DNA of 64,000 nucleotides from an uncultured Steroidobacter sp. GTDB lineage: Bacteria > Pseudomonadota > Gammaproteobacteria > Steroidobacterales > Steroidobacteraceae. Under the pieces are notes generated by a model. The model ran no database searches. It was not told the origin of the DNA and worked only from the letters and a program-made list of their open reading frames with translations. Positions 18,601 through 27,072 of this stretch are shown one piece after another; within the stretch, counting starts at the first letter, position 1, and each line of letters opens with the position of its first letter. The stretch spans positions 124,001 through 188,000 of the forward strand of contig NZ_CALFXI010000097.1 in assembly GCF_937958065.1 (NCBI RefSeq), in the 5' to 3' direction. The position numbers and the translations under genes were made by a program.

Positions 18601-19760
18601 GCGCACTGGTCGCGGCTCCCGGCACGTTCAATCCCGGCCCAGGCGGCGTGATGCTCAGCGGTGAAGCTACCGCAGTCCTGCCGGCCTCGGACTCGGAGTC
18701 ATCGATGGCGCCCGCCGAAAAGTTCTCGAACCTGACCAAAGCGCCGCCAGTCTTGGAGCAGGCGGACGAGCCAGCCGAAAAGCAGGCACCAACGGCTGCA
18801 CAGCAGTTCATCGAGAAGCTGTCGCAGACCGAGGAAGAAAAGAAATCCCCCGAGCAGCGCAAGATCGAGGAAAAACTCGCGCAACTCAAGGCCGAGGAAC
18901 AGAAGAAGCTCGAAGAGCAGCGCCGGCTCGAGGAGCAGAAGGTCAAACAGCTCAAGCTCGAAGAAGAGAAGAAGCTCGCCGACAAGCTCAAGTTCGAGGA
19001 GCAGGAGAAGCTCAAGCAGCTCAAGCTCGAAGAAGAAAAGAAGCTCGCCGACAAGCTCAAGTTCGAAGAGCAGGAGAAGCTCAAGCAGCTCAAGCTCGAG
19101 GAAGAAAAGAAGCTCGCCGACAAACGCAAGGTCGAGGAGCTCAAAAAGCTCGAGCAGCAGAAGCTCGCTCATCAGCAGGCCACGCCTGCCAGCGTCGCGG
19201 CTCAGCTGGCCGCGATCCAGCAGGCCATCATCAAGCTGGCGGGCTCGAAGAAGAACGACGCGATGCTGCAGGCCCTGACCGCGCTCTCCGGCGCGCTGTC
19301 CCAGGAAAACCTGGCTCGAATCATGGCGAATGAGGGTCTGGAGGGCGTGTCCATGCTGCTCACCAAAGCGGCCCAGCAGATGGAAGCAATCGCGCAGTCA
19401 ACCATTACCACCGCCTCGGTCACCCAGACGATTCAGGAGCAACCGGCACACCAAATGGTCAAGTCGACGCCGTCGCAGCCGGTCCAGCAGCCGATGCAGG
19501 AGCTCACGAAAGCCCCGCCGACACAGCAGCCGCCGGCGCAACAGCTGCCGGTGCTGGCACAGCCGACCAAGGAACTGCCGGCCCAGCAGATGCCTCAACC
19601 CTCGCAGCAGCTGAGCAAAGAGCAGCTCCTGAAGCTGACGCAAGAGCAGGCAGCGAAGCAGAAGCAGGACGCATTGATGCAGCAACAGGCAATGCCCGGC
19701 ATGGCGCCGATGAACAGCGCCGTGCAGATCTCCACCTCTTTCGCCGCGGGCGGTCGCTGA
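15684..19760 (+). CDS. two-partner secretion exoprotein (TpsA), haemagglutinin-type, repeat-bearing C-terminus
   Basis: Large secreted beta-helix protein of 1358 aa. After a signal peptide (h-region LLSALISAILASSAA, cut near residue 36) comes the TPS secretion domain, residues ~37-280, with NGRVYLINPNGVLIG, the NPNG motif recognised by FhaC-type partners. Beta-helix repeats run to ~710. Then come a Pro/Glu/Gly/Ser linker (713-770), an alanine-rich helical region, a 115-residue Lys/Glu/Leu coiled coil (1048-1164) with three 23-residue repeats, and a Gln/Pro-rich tail. I see no cysteine in the protein. GAGG lies 7 bases before the ATG, and the transporter gene follows 27 bases after the stop. 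Target and role (adhesin, biofilm matrix, other) are unknown. Confidence 0.9.
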   Translation: MTRENVTALTVAARNSTRSTLLSALISAILASSAAANPTGHNVVHGTADVQTNGSELLITTQGRTIIDWTNFSIDANETTRFEMQGTDLAVLNRVIGAQASQIDGSLLANGRVYLINPNGVLIGATGTINTQSFIASTRDVDNADFVAGGDLLFSGTGTAEVRNLGSITATDGDVLLFGKRVSNSGTINASQGVVALAAGDELLLAAPDSPRLLVSLDGIALDDNGIGVNNTGVIAAAQAELQAVGGNPFGLAVNAQGVIAATGVAARDGRVYLTAGGDRIAVGGSVEARNENGSGGSIWIDAGSEFSSVVNIDGTLDVSSPSTGGVVTIDATEVRLNAASEVLLSGTDQSAGSMVIGQQGWTDYIDVAEGATIEASSNGSGGGAWLEAAGVAFNGRFEARDNSGQSRLTILADDYVAFGGLADLRSFADPTLFGLVDINSEGALYIDNVGGPEEVFLDAAALQAQLEHANVWLLAGSLTELPISVLAPLTWESAAKLSLTATGDINLQGSIGGANAEIEIYSYSGNVTGSANAAITARELSLQADGDLALLGRITAPELTLRDVGGMLRLNNEANRLENVMFNRTSEAASGAVEIVDSKGGLTLYDTTMYDSSLAANGDFTVRTVGDLTLYHTFNMDVDGVVTLVAANGLFNNLSTEYADVFGSAATGLERIRVYAAGPGEIRGLTGASYQNVSYPDDPAASERVVFYYSSPGNHPGTPTDPEEPGSPNEPADPEAPGNPSGPSGPSGPSGPSGPSEPSGPQNPLPSLPPSVLIQNALGNSFEQLNQLANINPQLLTAINSFPAAMLPAGDPQMMAAQFMNALQNYAPTNPIAFGGAPIDIAGLAATLNNLDEIRNALSSVLQIDPSVVDGALSSILAPWSELLSQAPPEFREQAALLVTEYSANYQPISSSFSQGLQGGPAPSITSSLIGASGTLVMSGGSGLPISSPNAPQNPVELPVPSGPIASVPSGGALVAAPGTFNPGPGGVMLSGEATAVLPASDSESSMAPAEKFSNLTKAPPVLEQADEPAEKQAPTAAQQFIEKLSQTEEEKKSPEQRKIEEKLAQLKAEEQKKLEEQRRLEEQKVKQLKLEEEKKLADKLKFEEQEKLKQLKLEEEKKLADKLKFEEQEKLKQLKLEEEKKLADKRKVEELKKLEQQKLAHQQATPASVAAQLAAIQQAIIKLAGSKKNDAMLQALTALSGALSQENLARIMANEGLEGVSMLLTKAAQQMEAIAQSTITTASVTQTIQEQPAHQMVKSTPSQPVQQPMQELTKAPPTQQPPAQQLPVLAQPTKELPAQQMPQPSQQLSKEQLLKLTQEQAAKQKQDALMQQQAMPGMAPMNSAVQISTSFAAGGR
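17910..17959 (+). repeat. 18-base tandem repeat encoding (PSG) units
   Basis: Two identical 18-base copies (GGGCCGTCTGGTCCATCA) are followed by a partial third that diverges to GGGCCGTCGGAGCC. They encode a proline-serine-glycine linker between the beta-helix and the C-terminal half of TpsA. The perfect identity suggests recent duplication. Confidence 0.85.
18945..19151 (+). repeat. 69-base tandem repeat, three copies, coiled-coil of TpsA
   Basis: Three consecutive 69-base units at 18945, 19014 and 19083 encode KQLKLEEEKKLADK plus nine further residues (23 aa each). The first two copies differ at only a few synonymous positions; the third diverges at its 3' end (KRKVEELKKL). The unit keeps the reading frame and leucines spaced for a coiled coil. 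Confidence 0.9.
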
Positions 19761-19787
19761 TCGGCATCCAACAAGGAACAAGACGCC

Positions 19788-21485
19788 ATGAACCGCTCTC
19801 TTCTGCTCGCTCTGAGCCTGTGTGCAGCTGCCTGGTCCGCCGCTTCGGGCGCTCAGGATCTGAATCGTATCCAGCCCGCACCCGTGCCACCCGTCGAGCC
19901 GCCGGCCGCACCGGAAAACAATACGCAATCCGCTGCGAACGGCGGCGCCGTGCTGATGACGCAGCTCAAAGGGCTTGTGTTCATCTCCTCGCTCGATCAG
20001 CTCGCACAAGCGCCCGGCGAGGCGTCGTTGGATACGTCGCGCGTGCCGCTGCTCGACGATCCCGAGTTCCGTCAGCGCATGTCTTCGTATCTCGGCCAGC
20101 CCTTGCAGCAGAGCGGACTGCGACGCCTGCTCGCCACGGTCAATCTGTTCTATTCGATGCACGACAAGCCTTTCGTCAACGTGAGCGCCCCCGAACAGGA
20201 CGTGACCGATGGCGTGCTGCGCGTGATGGTGATCGAAGGCCACCTCGATCGCGTGCGCGTCGAAGGCAATCGCTGGTTCTCCGATGACATCTATCTCGAT
20301 GCGCTGAGGCTCGATGCCGGGGATCCGCTGCTGAAGTCCCGCATCGATGCCGACATCGATTGGATCAACCGCAATCCGTTCCGAGGCGCCACAGTGGTCG
20401 CCGTGCCGGGCCGATCGTTCGGCGGCACGGACCTGGTCGTGCGCGCGAACGAGCGGTTCCCGCTGCGGGTTTATGCGACGGCCGACAACAGCGGCTCGAA
20501 GAACACCGGCCGCGAGCGGCTCGGCCTCGGCGCCAACTGGGGCAATGCCTTCGGCGTCGGGCATCAGCTCAACTATCAGTTCACGGGCAGTACCGACTTC
20601 GACCGTTCCATCGGCCACTCCGGCAGCTATGTGATTCCGCTGCCGTGGCGACACCTGTTCACCATCAGTGGCGCATGGTCACGCATCAACGCGGACATGC
20701 CCGCGGACTTCGATTCCGAAGGCAAGTCGTGGCAGACCAGCGTTCGCTACGAAGTACCGTTTGCTGCCACGGCCGGCGGTGTCACACAGTCGCTGCTGAT
20801 CGGCGCGGACTTCAAGGAGTCGGACAACAACCTGGAGTTCGGCGGCATTCCGGTAACGGACAACACCACCAACATCGCCCAGGCGGTGCTGGGCTATCAG
20901 CTCAACGGCAGCGACCGTTTCGGCAACACCGGCTTCTCCGCCACGCTCGCGTACTCGCCGGGCTCGCTCAGCAGCCGCAACGAAACTGAGTTCTTCCAGA
21001 TCAGCCGTTGGGGCGCGAAGGCCGACTATACGTACGCGCGCTTCGACATCGACCGCGTGACCGCGCTGCCCAGGAATTTCTCGTGGCGCGCTTCCGCCTC
21101 ACTGCAATTCGCGAGCGACAACCTGCTCGGCTCGGAGCAGTTGGGCTTGAGCGGCACCTATGGCGTGCGCGGCTTCCTGGAGAACGATGCCTTCGCCGAC
21201 ACCGGCTACCTGCTTCGCAACGAATTGCTGCTGCCCGCACTCACCTTCACTGCCATCGAGACTCGACTGGAGCCGATGGCGTTCTACGACTATGGTGTCG
21301 GCGCCAACAAGCGACTGCTGCCGGGCGAGCGCGAGCGCACCACGTACAGCGGCGCCGGTTTCGGTGCGCGCCTGGTCATCGGACGCGGACAGGAAATCCG
21401 CTTCGCCTACGGCTGGCAATTGCATGCCCTGCCCGGCGAGCGTCATGGCGATCAAGCTCACGTGCGCATGATGTTCAGCTACTGA
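19788..21485 (+). CDS. two-partner secretion transporter (TpsB, FhaC/ShlB family)
   Basis: Outer-membrane Omp85-superfamily pore, 565 aa, that exports its TpsA partner. It has a signal peptide (LLLALSLCAAAWSAASGA) and a Pro-rich N-terminal region. Two POTRA domains follow (about 55-140, and 145-225 with GVLRVMVIEGHLDRVRVEGNRWF), then a 16-strand barrel. The barrel carries YGVRGFLEN, the VRGF motif of the conserved inserted loop, and ends in a terminal aromatic (MMFSY). It is directly downstream of tpsA, so the pairing is secure. A strong hairpin follows 12 bases after the stop. Confidence 0.93.
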   Translation: MNRSLLLALSLCAAAWSAASGAQDLNRIQPAPVPPVEPPAAPENNTQSAANGGAVLMTQLKGLVFISSLDQLAQAPGEASLDTSRVPLLDDPEFRQRMSSYLGQPLQQSGLRRLLATVNLFYSMHDKPFVNVSAPEQDVTDGVLRVMVIEGHLDRVRVEGNRWFSDDIYLDALRLDAGDPLLKSRIDADIDWINRNPFRGATVVAVPGRSFGGTDLVVRANERFPLRVYATADNSGSKNTGRERLGLGANWGNAFGVGHQLNYQFTGSTDFDRSIGHSGSYVIPLPWRHLFTISGAWSRINADMPADFDSEGKSWQTSVRYEVPFAATAGGVTQSLLIGADFKESDNNLEFGGIPVTDNTTNIAQAVLGYQLNGSDRFGNTGFSATLAYSPGSLSSRNETEFFQISRWGAKADYTYARFDIDRVTALPRNFSWRASASLQFASDNLLGSEQLGLSGTYGVRGFLENDAFADTGYLLRNELLLPALTFTAIETRLEPMAFYDYGVGANKRLLPGERERTTYSGAGFGARLVIGRGQEIRFAYGWQLHALPGERHGDQAHVRMMFSY

Positions 21486-21497
21486 GGGACGTTCCGG

Positions 21498-21518
21498 TCG
21501 AGGCGGTGCCCGCCTCGA
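21498..21518 (+). terminator. hairpin terminator after tpsB
   Basis: A perfect 8-bp stem (TCGAGGCG and CGCCTCGA) with a 5-base loop is followed by ATTTA and lies 12 bases past the tpsB stop. The T-run is short, but position and stem support a terminator ending the tpsA-tpsB transcript. Confidence 0.6.
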
Positions 21519-21757
21519 TTTACCCCAGGTCCAATGGTGCCGCCCCGAGCGCGGTGCGAGCATTTCCATCTGACAGTGCGCGTGCGCTGAGCCCCCGAAG
21601 CGACATCACGCGTGCGTCACGCTGCCGGCCGCTCCTGCCGAGGCACTACCGATGACGACGTAGGAAAGCTTGCCAACAGTGATCTCGGATTCAACCGGCC
21701 GTCGATGGGCACGCGAGGGTCATGCTCATCGTTGCGGCTCTCTGGAAGGATCGCGTC

Positions 21758-22453
21758 ATGGGCAACGTCAGGGAATCTCCGATCGAGCGGCGTTCATCGC
21801 CATCGCTGGCTTCGATCGGCGAAGCATTTCGATCCATTGCAGTCCCGCCGAAGTCAGGGAAGTCGATACATCAAAGCTTCCCCTGTTCGAGCCGAGCCAC
21901 TCTCTGGGGCGTCAGTATTGCACTCGTATCGATTGCAGGCTGCGAGAGCATGTCGCACCGGGTCGGGCAAACCGCGACCGTGCAGTTCGGTGTCGTGCAA
22001 AGTGCCGAGCAGGTAACAGTGGGCTCGCAGGCCGCGCAAGGAGCACTCCTCGGCGGAACGATTGGCGTGCTGGCGGGCGGCAGTGCGCGCGGCGCCATCA
22101 CCGGAGCTGCGGTTGGTGGCACTGCCGCCGCCGTTGCCGAAGGCGATCGCACGGCCATGCAATACACCGTGCGGATGCTGGACGGCAGCTCAACGCGCAT
22201 CGTCAGCGATCAGCGCCAGATCAAGATCAACGATTGTGTCGCCATCGAGCGGGTCGGCAGCAGCGCGAACATTCGTCGGGAATCGGCGCACTACTGCGAT
22301 CCCGCCAACACCGAGGCCGTCCGCCAGGTCAGCGACGCCTCCAGGGCGAGCGCCCTGCAATGTGAAAACGCCAAACGCGACCTCGCGGCGGCGGAGCGGC
22401 AGCAGTCGCTGGACCTGGCGATTCGCAAGGTCGAGCTACTGTGCAATGACTAG
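21758..22453 (+). CDS. glycine-zipper envelope protein, possible lipoprotein
   Basis: Unknown protein of 231 aa from the ATG at 21758 (AAGGA 8 bases upstream). A hydrophobic stretch LWGVSIALVSIAGC ends in a lipobox-like sequence at residue ~63. A glycine zipper follows (GALLGGTIGVLAGGSARGAITGAAVGG), as in SlyB/Rcp-type outer-membrane proteins. The C-terminal half is soluble, with an SH3-like YTVRMLDGSSTRIVSD stretch and several cysteines. The 50-odd polar residues before the hydrophobic stretch are unusual; either the true start is internal with a non-standard codon or it is not a lipoprotein. No operon partner is evident. Confidence 0.65.
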   Translation: MGNVRESPIERRSSPSLASIGEAFRSIAVPPKSGKSIHQSFPCSSRATLWGVSIALVSIAGCESMSHRVGQTATVQFGVVQSAEQVTVGSQAAQGALLGGTIGVLAGGSARGAITGAAVGGTAAAVAEGDRTAMQYTVRMLDGSSTRIVSDQRQIKINDCVAIERVGSSANIRRESAHYCDPANTEAVRQVSDASRASALQCENAKRDLAAAERQQSLDLAIRKVELLCND

Positions 22454-22457
22454 CGAG

Positions 22458-23894
22458 TCAGCGCGCGTCGAGCTGCCCGCCACCCAGCGCGATATACAAC
22501 GACACCAGATTGGAAACTTCGGCCCGGCGTACTTGTAACAACGCCTGCTCGGCCGAGAACAGGTTGCGCTCGGCATCGAGCACTTCGAGATAACCGACCA
22601 CTCCTTCGTTGTAGCGCAGATGCGCGAGCTCCGCGAGCTGCCGCTGCGCACGGGTGGCCCGCTCCTGGGCGCGCACCTGCTCGGCCAGGAATTTTCGCCC
22701 CGCCAGCGCATCCGACACCTCCTGGAAGCCGGTCTGAATGGTGCGCTCGTAGTCGGCAACGGCAATGTTCTGACGAGCCTTGGCGACGTCCAGATTGCCG
22801 CCTCGTGCACCGAAATCAAAGATCGGCAGCGAAATCGTCGGGCCGTAGGACCAGCTGCGTCGATCGTTGCCGACCAGACCGCTCAACTCCGTCGACGCGA
22901 ACCCGTAACTGCCGGTGAGAGTGATCGTAGGAAAGAACGCGGCCCGCGCCGCTCCGATGTTCGCACGAGCCGCGCGCAGCCGCTGTTCGGCACCGAGAAT
23001 ATCGGGCCGGTTCGACAACAGCTCCGAAGGCAGCCCGGCGGCCAGTGCTTCCAGATGTGCCTGCTCTGCCAGTGGCAACGGATCCGGCAAGGGCTGTTCG
23101 ACCGTGGTACCGACCAGGGTCGCGAGCAGGTTTTCATTCTGTGCTTTGGTGAATTGCAAAGACGCGAGGTCGGTCTCTGCCTGCGTCAGCAGCGTTTCGG
23201 CCTGACGGAAATCCAGCGCCGAAGTGACGCCCGCATCCAGACGCTTCTGCGCGATGCGCAGACCTTCGCGCCGGGAGTTGACGGTAGCAACGGCCAGATC
23301 GAGGCGTTCCTGCGCTTCGAGCAAGGCGAAATATGCAGACGCCACGTCCCCGATCAGCGAGAGTCGAAAGGCTCGGGCCGCTTCAACCGTCGCCAGATAT
23401 TGAGCACGCGCGGCCTGCGTCAGATTCCGAACGCGGCCCCAGAAATCCAGCTCGAAGGAGCTGATACCCACCCCGATGAAGTAGCGATCGAAGGTGCTGC
23501 TAACCCCAACCGGACCGATGCCTGCCAGCGGCGCGCTCTCGGGGCCGACGCCGGAGCGCGTGCCCTCCGCACTCACGGCGAGCGTTGGCAAGCGCTCGGA
23601 ACGCTGAACACGAAATTGACCGCGAGCCTCCTCGATCTGTGCGACCGCAATCACCAGGTTGCGATTGTGTTTCAGCGCCGTCGCAATCAAGGCTTCCAGT
23701 CGACGGTCGGCAAAGAAGTCGCGCCAGCCGAGCTGCGGCGCCCGGGTGCCGGCATTCGGATCGTCGACATAGCTGTCCGGGTAATGCGCCTGAGTAGGCA
23801 ACTCGGGACGTACGTGACGAGGCGCGAGCGAACACGCATTCAGCAGCGCACACGCAAGCGCCATGGTCGCAGCCGCTCTGGAAATTCTAGCCAT
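22458..23894 (-). CDS. outer-membrane factor of RND efflux pump (OprM family)
   Basis: Outer-membrane channel of the tripartite pump, 478 aa. A signal peptide ends in lipobox LNAC, followed by SLAPRHVRPELP. The two efflux repeats carry DFFADRRLEALIATALKHNRNL and GLPSELLSNRPDILGAEQRLRAARANIG. The C-terminus YNEGVVGYLEVLDAERNLFSAEQALLQ is typical of OprM/NodT proteins. The ATG at 23894 overlaps the last 8 bases of the RND pump gene, so the two are co-translated. This is the last gene of the leftward operon and ends 4 bases from the convergent glycine-zipper gene. Confidence 0.93.
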   Translation of the reverse strand: MARISRAAATMALACALLNACSLAPRHVRPELPTQAHYPDSYVDDPNAGTRAPQLGWRDFFADRRLEALIATALKHNRNLVIAVAQIEEARGQFRVQRSERLPTLAVSAEGTRSGVGPESAPLAGIGPVGVSSTFDRYFIGVGISSFELDFWGRVRNLTQAARAQYLATVEAARAFRLSLIGDVASAYFALLEAQERLDLAVATVNSRREGLRIAQKRLDAGVTSALDFRQAETLLTQAETDLASLQFTKAQNENLLATLVGTTVEQPLPDPLPLAEQAHLEALAAGLPSELLSNRPDILGAEQRLRAARANIGAARAAFFPTITLTGSYGFASTELSGLVGNDRRSWSYGPTISLPIFDFGARGGNLDVAKARQNIAVADYERTIQTGFQEVSDALAGRKFLAEQVRAQERATRAQRQLAELAHLRYNEGVVGYLEVLDAERNLFSAEQALLQVRRAEVSNLVSLYIALGGGQLDAR

Positions 23895-26800
23895 GGGGCG
23901 ACTCCAGCTCCTCTCGCGGCGCGGCTGGCGGACGGTGCAACCCACGCGTCAGCCAACGTCGTACGGACATGTATAGGAGTGGAATGAAGAATACGCCGAG
24001 CACGGTCGCCGCGACCATGCCGCCCATGACCCCGGTGCCCACCGCGATGCGGCTGGCGGCACCCGCACCTGTGGACAGCACCAGCGGCACCATGCCGAGA
24101 ATGAAAGCGAGCGAAGTCATGATGATGGGCCGCAGGCGCAACTTGACCGCGCTCATGGTGGCATCGAACGAGGACTTGCCCGCCGCCTCCTCTTCCAGCG
24201 CGAACTCGACGATCAGAATCGCGTTCTTCGCCGCCAGCCCGATGATGGCGATCAAGCCGACATTGAAATAAACATCCGCGGGCAGCGATCGCAGCATCGT
24301 AAAGACCACGGCTCCCAGCGCGCCCATCGGCACGATCAACAGCACGCTCAGGGGCACGGTCCAGCTTTCATACAGCGCGGCCAGCAACAGGAAGACCACG
24401 ACGATCGACAGCCCCAGCAGCGCCACCACCTGTCCGCCGGCCTGCTGCTCCTCGAACGAGATTCCCGTCCATTCGTAGCCGAATCCTTCCGGCAATTGCT
24501 GGGCCAGCCGCGCCATCTCCGCCATCGCTTCGCCGCTGGAGCGGCCCGGTGCCGGCGAGCCTGAAATCGTCATCGACGGATAGCCGTTGTAACGTTCCAG
24601 CTGCGGCGGACCGGCGGTCCATTCGGTCGTGGTGAATGCGCCGAACGGCACCATTTCTCCTTGGGTGTTGCGCACCCTCAAGTCCAGAACGTCCGCCGGC
24701 GTCATGCGAAACGGCGCATCGGCTTGCAACAGCACGCGCAGGATTCGGCCCTCGCGGCTGAAGTCGTTTGCATAGGCGCTGCCAAAGGAAATGGCGAGCG
24801 TCGCGTTCACATCGGCAATCGACAGCCCCAGGGCGCGCGCCTTGACTCGATCGATGAGCACGCGCAGTTGCGGCGAGTCCGCCTGATTCTCCGGCCGAAC
24901 CGCCGAGAGCAACGGACTTTTCATCGCGGCGGCCAGGATCTGATTGCGCGCATTCACCAGAGCCTGCTGGCCGTGGCCGGCGCGATCCTGCAGCTTGAAC
25001 GTGAAGCCCGCGGCGACGCCCAGCGATGGAATGGACGGCGGATTGAGCGTGAAGATCATCGCTTGTTTGATTTGGGAGAGCGCCACGTTGGCCTTGCCCA
25101 CCAGTGTCAGCGCGTTGTTCTGCGCCCCAGGACGCTCGTCCCACGGGGTCAATGTAACGAACGACATGGCATTCGACTGGCCCTGACCGAAGAAACTGAA
25201 GCCGCGGATGAAGACGATGCTGCTGGTCTGCGGTTGCGCCTGATAAAAGGCCATGACCTGGTTGATGGCTTCGTTGGTGCGATCGACGGTCGCACCCGGC
25301 GGCGCTTGTACCACTGTGATGATGGCGCCCTGATCCTCGGCGGGCAGAAAGCTGCCCGGCAGGCGCGTGAACAACAGCAGCGTGAGGCCGACGAGCAATA
25401 GAAAGATGGCAAGATAACGCAGCGGCTTGCGCAAGATGCCGCCGACACGCGCCTGATAGCCGTTGGTCACCCGGCCGAACCAGTCGTTGAAGCCTCCGAA
25501 AAAACGTGCGGACCATCTGCCGATGCGGCTGGTCGTGTGTTCGGAGTCCGCACGGCTGTGCAGTCGTTCCGGTTTCAACAGGGCCGCGCACAGCGCCGGA
25601 GTGAGCGTGAGCGCCAGCAGGGCGGAGAACGCGATCGACAGCGTGAGCGTGAGCGAGAACTGACGGTAGATGCCACCGGTCGAGCCCGGGAAGAAAGCCA
25701 TCGGAATGAACACCGCGACCAGCACCAGCGTGATGCCGATGATCGCGGACGTGATCTGGGTCATCGCCTTGACGGTTGCTTCGTAGGGCGGCAGACCCTC
25801 TTCGGTCATGATGCGCTCGACGTTCTCGACCACCACGATGGCGTCGTCGACCAGAATGCCGATGGCCAGCACCATGCCGAACAACGTCAGCACGTTGATG
25901 GAAAACCCGAGCGCCCACAGGCCGAGGCAGGCGCCGGCGAGCGCGATCGGCACCACGATGGTCGGAATCAGCGTCGCGCGCCAGTTCTGCAGGAACAGAA
26001 ACATCACCAGAAACACCAGCACCATGGCCTCGAGCAGCGTTTTCACGACCTCCTCGACCGAGATGCGGATGAAGGGCGTCGTGTCGTACGGCACCACCCA
26101 GGTGATGTCCTCGGGAAAGTTGCGCTCCAGCTGCGCCAGTCGCGCCCTCACTCCCTCCGAGGTGGCCAGCGCATTCGCGCCCGTGGTCAGCTGAATGCCC
26201 ATGCCGGCAGCCGGCTTGCCATTCAGCTCCATGTCGGAGAGATAGGTCTGCGCGCCCAGCTCGACTCGCCCCACGTCGCCGAGCCGCACGGTCGAGCCGT
26301 CCGGATTGGCGCGCAGGATGATCGCGGCGAACTGCTCCGGCGTGGTGAACCGATTCTGGGTGAGGATGGGCGCGTTCAACTCCGTCCTGTTCGCCAGCGG
26401 ACGATCGCCCAGCGCCCCGCCGGGCGATTGCGTGTTCTGTTCCTGGACCGCCGCGAGCACTTCGGCGGCCGACAGCCGATAGGTCGTGAGCCGATCCGGA
26501 TCGAGCCAGACGCGCATCGCGTATTCGGAGGAGAACGATCGAATGTCGCCGACGCCGGGCACGCGGCGCAGCTCATCGATCACGCGCGTGGCCGCGAAAT
26601 TGCCGAGCTCGAGCGAGGGCGTCGCGCCGGTCTTGGACGTGAGCGCGACGATCATCAGAAAGCTGGACGTCGCCTGATTCACCAGCACGCCCTGGCGGCG
26701 AACGTCCTCGGGCAGCCGCTGCTCGATGGCGCGCAGCCGGTTCTGAACGTCCATCTGCGCCACGTCGATATCCGTGCCCGAGGTGAACGTCAGCGTGATC

Positions 26801-27069
26801 GACGCCGCGCCGTTCGATTGACTCGACGACGACATATACAAAAAACCCTTGACGCCGTTGAGCTCCTGCTCGATGACTTGAGTCACATTGGTCTCGAGCG
26901 TCGCGGCGTCGGCACCGGGATACGTGGCGGTGATCGTCAACGAGGGCGGCGCGATGGCCGGATATTGTTCTATGGGCAGCGCCAGCAGCGCGAGCAAGCC
27001 GGCGAGCAGAATGCCGAGCGCGATCACCCAGGAGAAAATCGGGCGATCGATGAAGAAGCGCGGCGACAC
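23887..27069 (-). CDS. RND multidrug efflux pump, HAE-1 (AcrB/MexB) family
   Basis: Proton-driven inner-membrane transporter of 1060 aa, the normal AcrB length. It begins MSPRFFIDRPIFSWVIALGI. The proton-relay aspartates lie in FGMVLAIGILVDDAIVVVENVER (the DD pair of helix 4), and the matching lysine region LIAIIGLAAKNAILIVEFA lies in helix 10. Two large periplasmic loops contain the porter and docking domains. The N-terminal and C-terminal halves are the usual duplicates. It starts 4 bases after the adaptor stop and overlaps the outer-membrane factor, forming a standard tripartite operon. Substrates cannot be read from the sequence. Confidence 0.97.
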   Translation of the reverse strand: MSPRFFIDRPIFSWVIALGILLAGLLALLALPIEQYPAIAPPSLTITATYPGADAATLETNVTQVIEQELNGVKGFLYMSSSSQSNGAASITLTFTSGTDIDVAQMDVQNRLRAIEQRLPEDVRRQGVLVNQATSSFLMIVALTSKTGATPSLELGNFAATRVIDELRRVPGVGDIRSFSSEYAMRVWLDPDRLTTYRLSAAEVLAAVQEQNTQSPGGALGDRPLANRTELNAPILTQNRFTTPEQFAAIILRANPDGSTVRLGDVGRVELGAQTYLSDMELNGKPAAGMGIQLTTGANALATSEGVRARLAQLERNFPEDITWVVPYDTTPFIRISVEEVVKTLLEAMVLVFLVMFLFLQNWRATLIPTIVVPIALAGACLGLWALGFSINVLTLFGMVLAIGILVDDAIVVVENVERIMTEEGLPPYEATVKAMTQITSAIIGITLVLVAVFIPMAFFPGSTGGIYRQFSLTLTLSIAFSALLALTLTPALCAALLKPERLHSRADSEHTTSRIGRWSARFFGGFNDWFGRVTNGYQARVGGILRKPLRYLAIFLLLVGLTLLLFTRLPGSFLPAEDQGAIITVVQAPPGATVDRTNEAINQVMAFYQAQPQTSSIVFIRGFSFFGQGQSNAMSFVTLTPWDERPGAQNNALTLVGKANVALSQIKQAMIFTLNPPSIPSLGVAAGFTFKLQDRAGHGQQALVNARNQILAAAMKSPLLSAVRPENQADSPQLRVLIDRVKARALGLSIADVNATLAISFGSAYANDFSREGRILRVLLQADAPFRMTPADVLDLRVRNTQGEMVPFGAFTTTEWTAGPPQLERYNGYPSMTISGSPAPGRSSGEAMAEMARLAQQLPEGFGYEWTGISFEEQQAGGQVVALLGLSIVVVFLLLAALYESWTVPLSVLLIVPMGALGAVVFTMLRSLPADVYFNVGLIAIIGLAAKNAILIVEFALEEEAAGKSSFDATMSAVKLRLRPIIMTSLAFILGMVPLVLSTGAGAASRIAVGTGVMGGMVAATVLGVFFIPLLYMSVRRWLTRGLHRPPAAPREELESPHG

Positions 27070-27072
27070 GCG

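Noticed and set aside
15684..19760. CdiA-type contact-dependent inhibition system
   Set aside because: There is no VENN motif, no toxin-like C-terminal domain and no immunity gene; the transporter follows directly and the C-terminus is coiled coil and Gln/Pro-rich.
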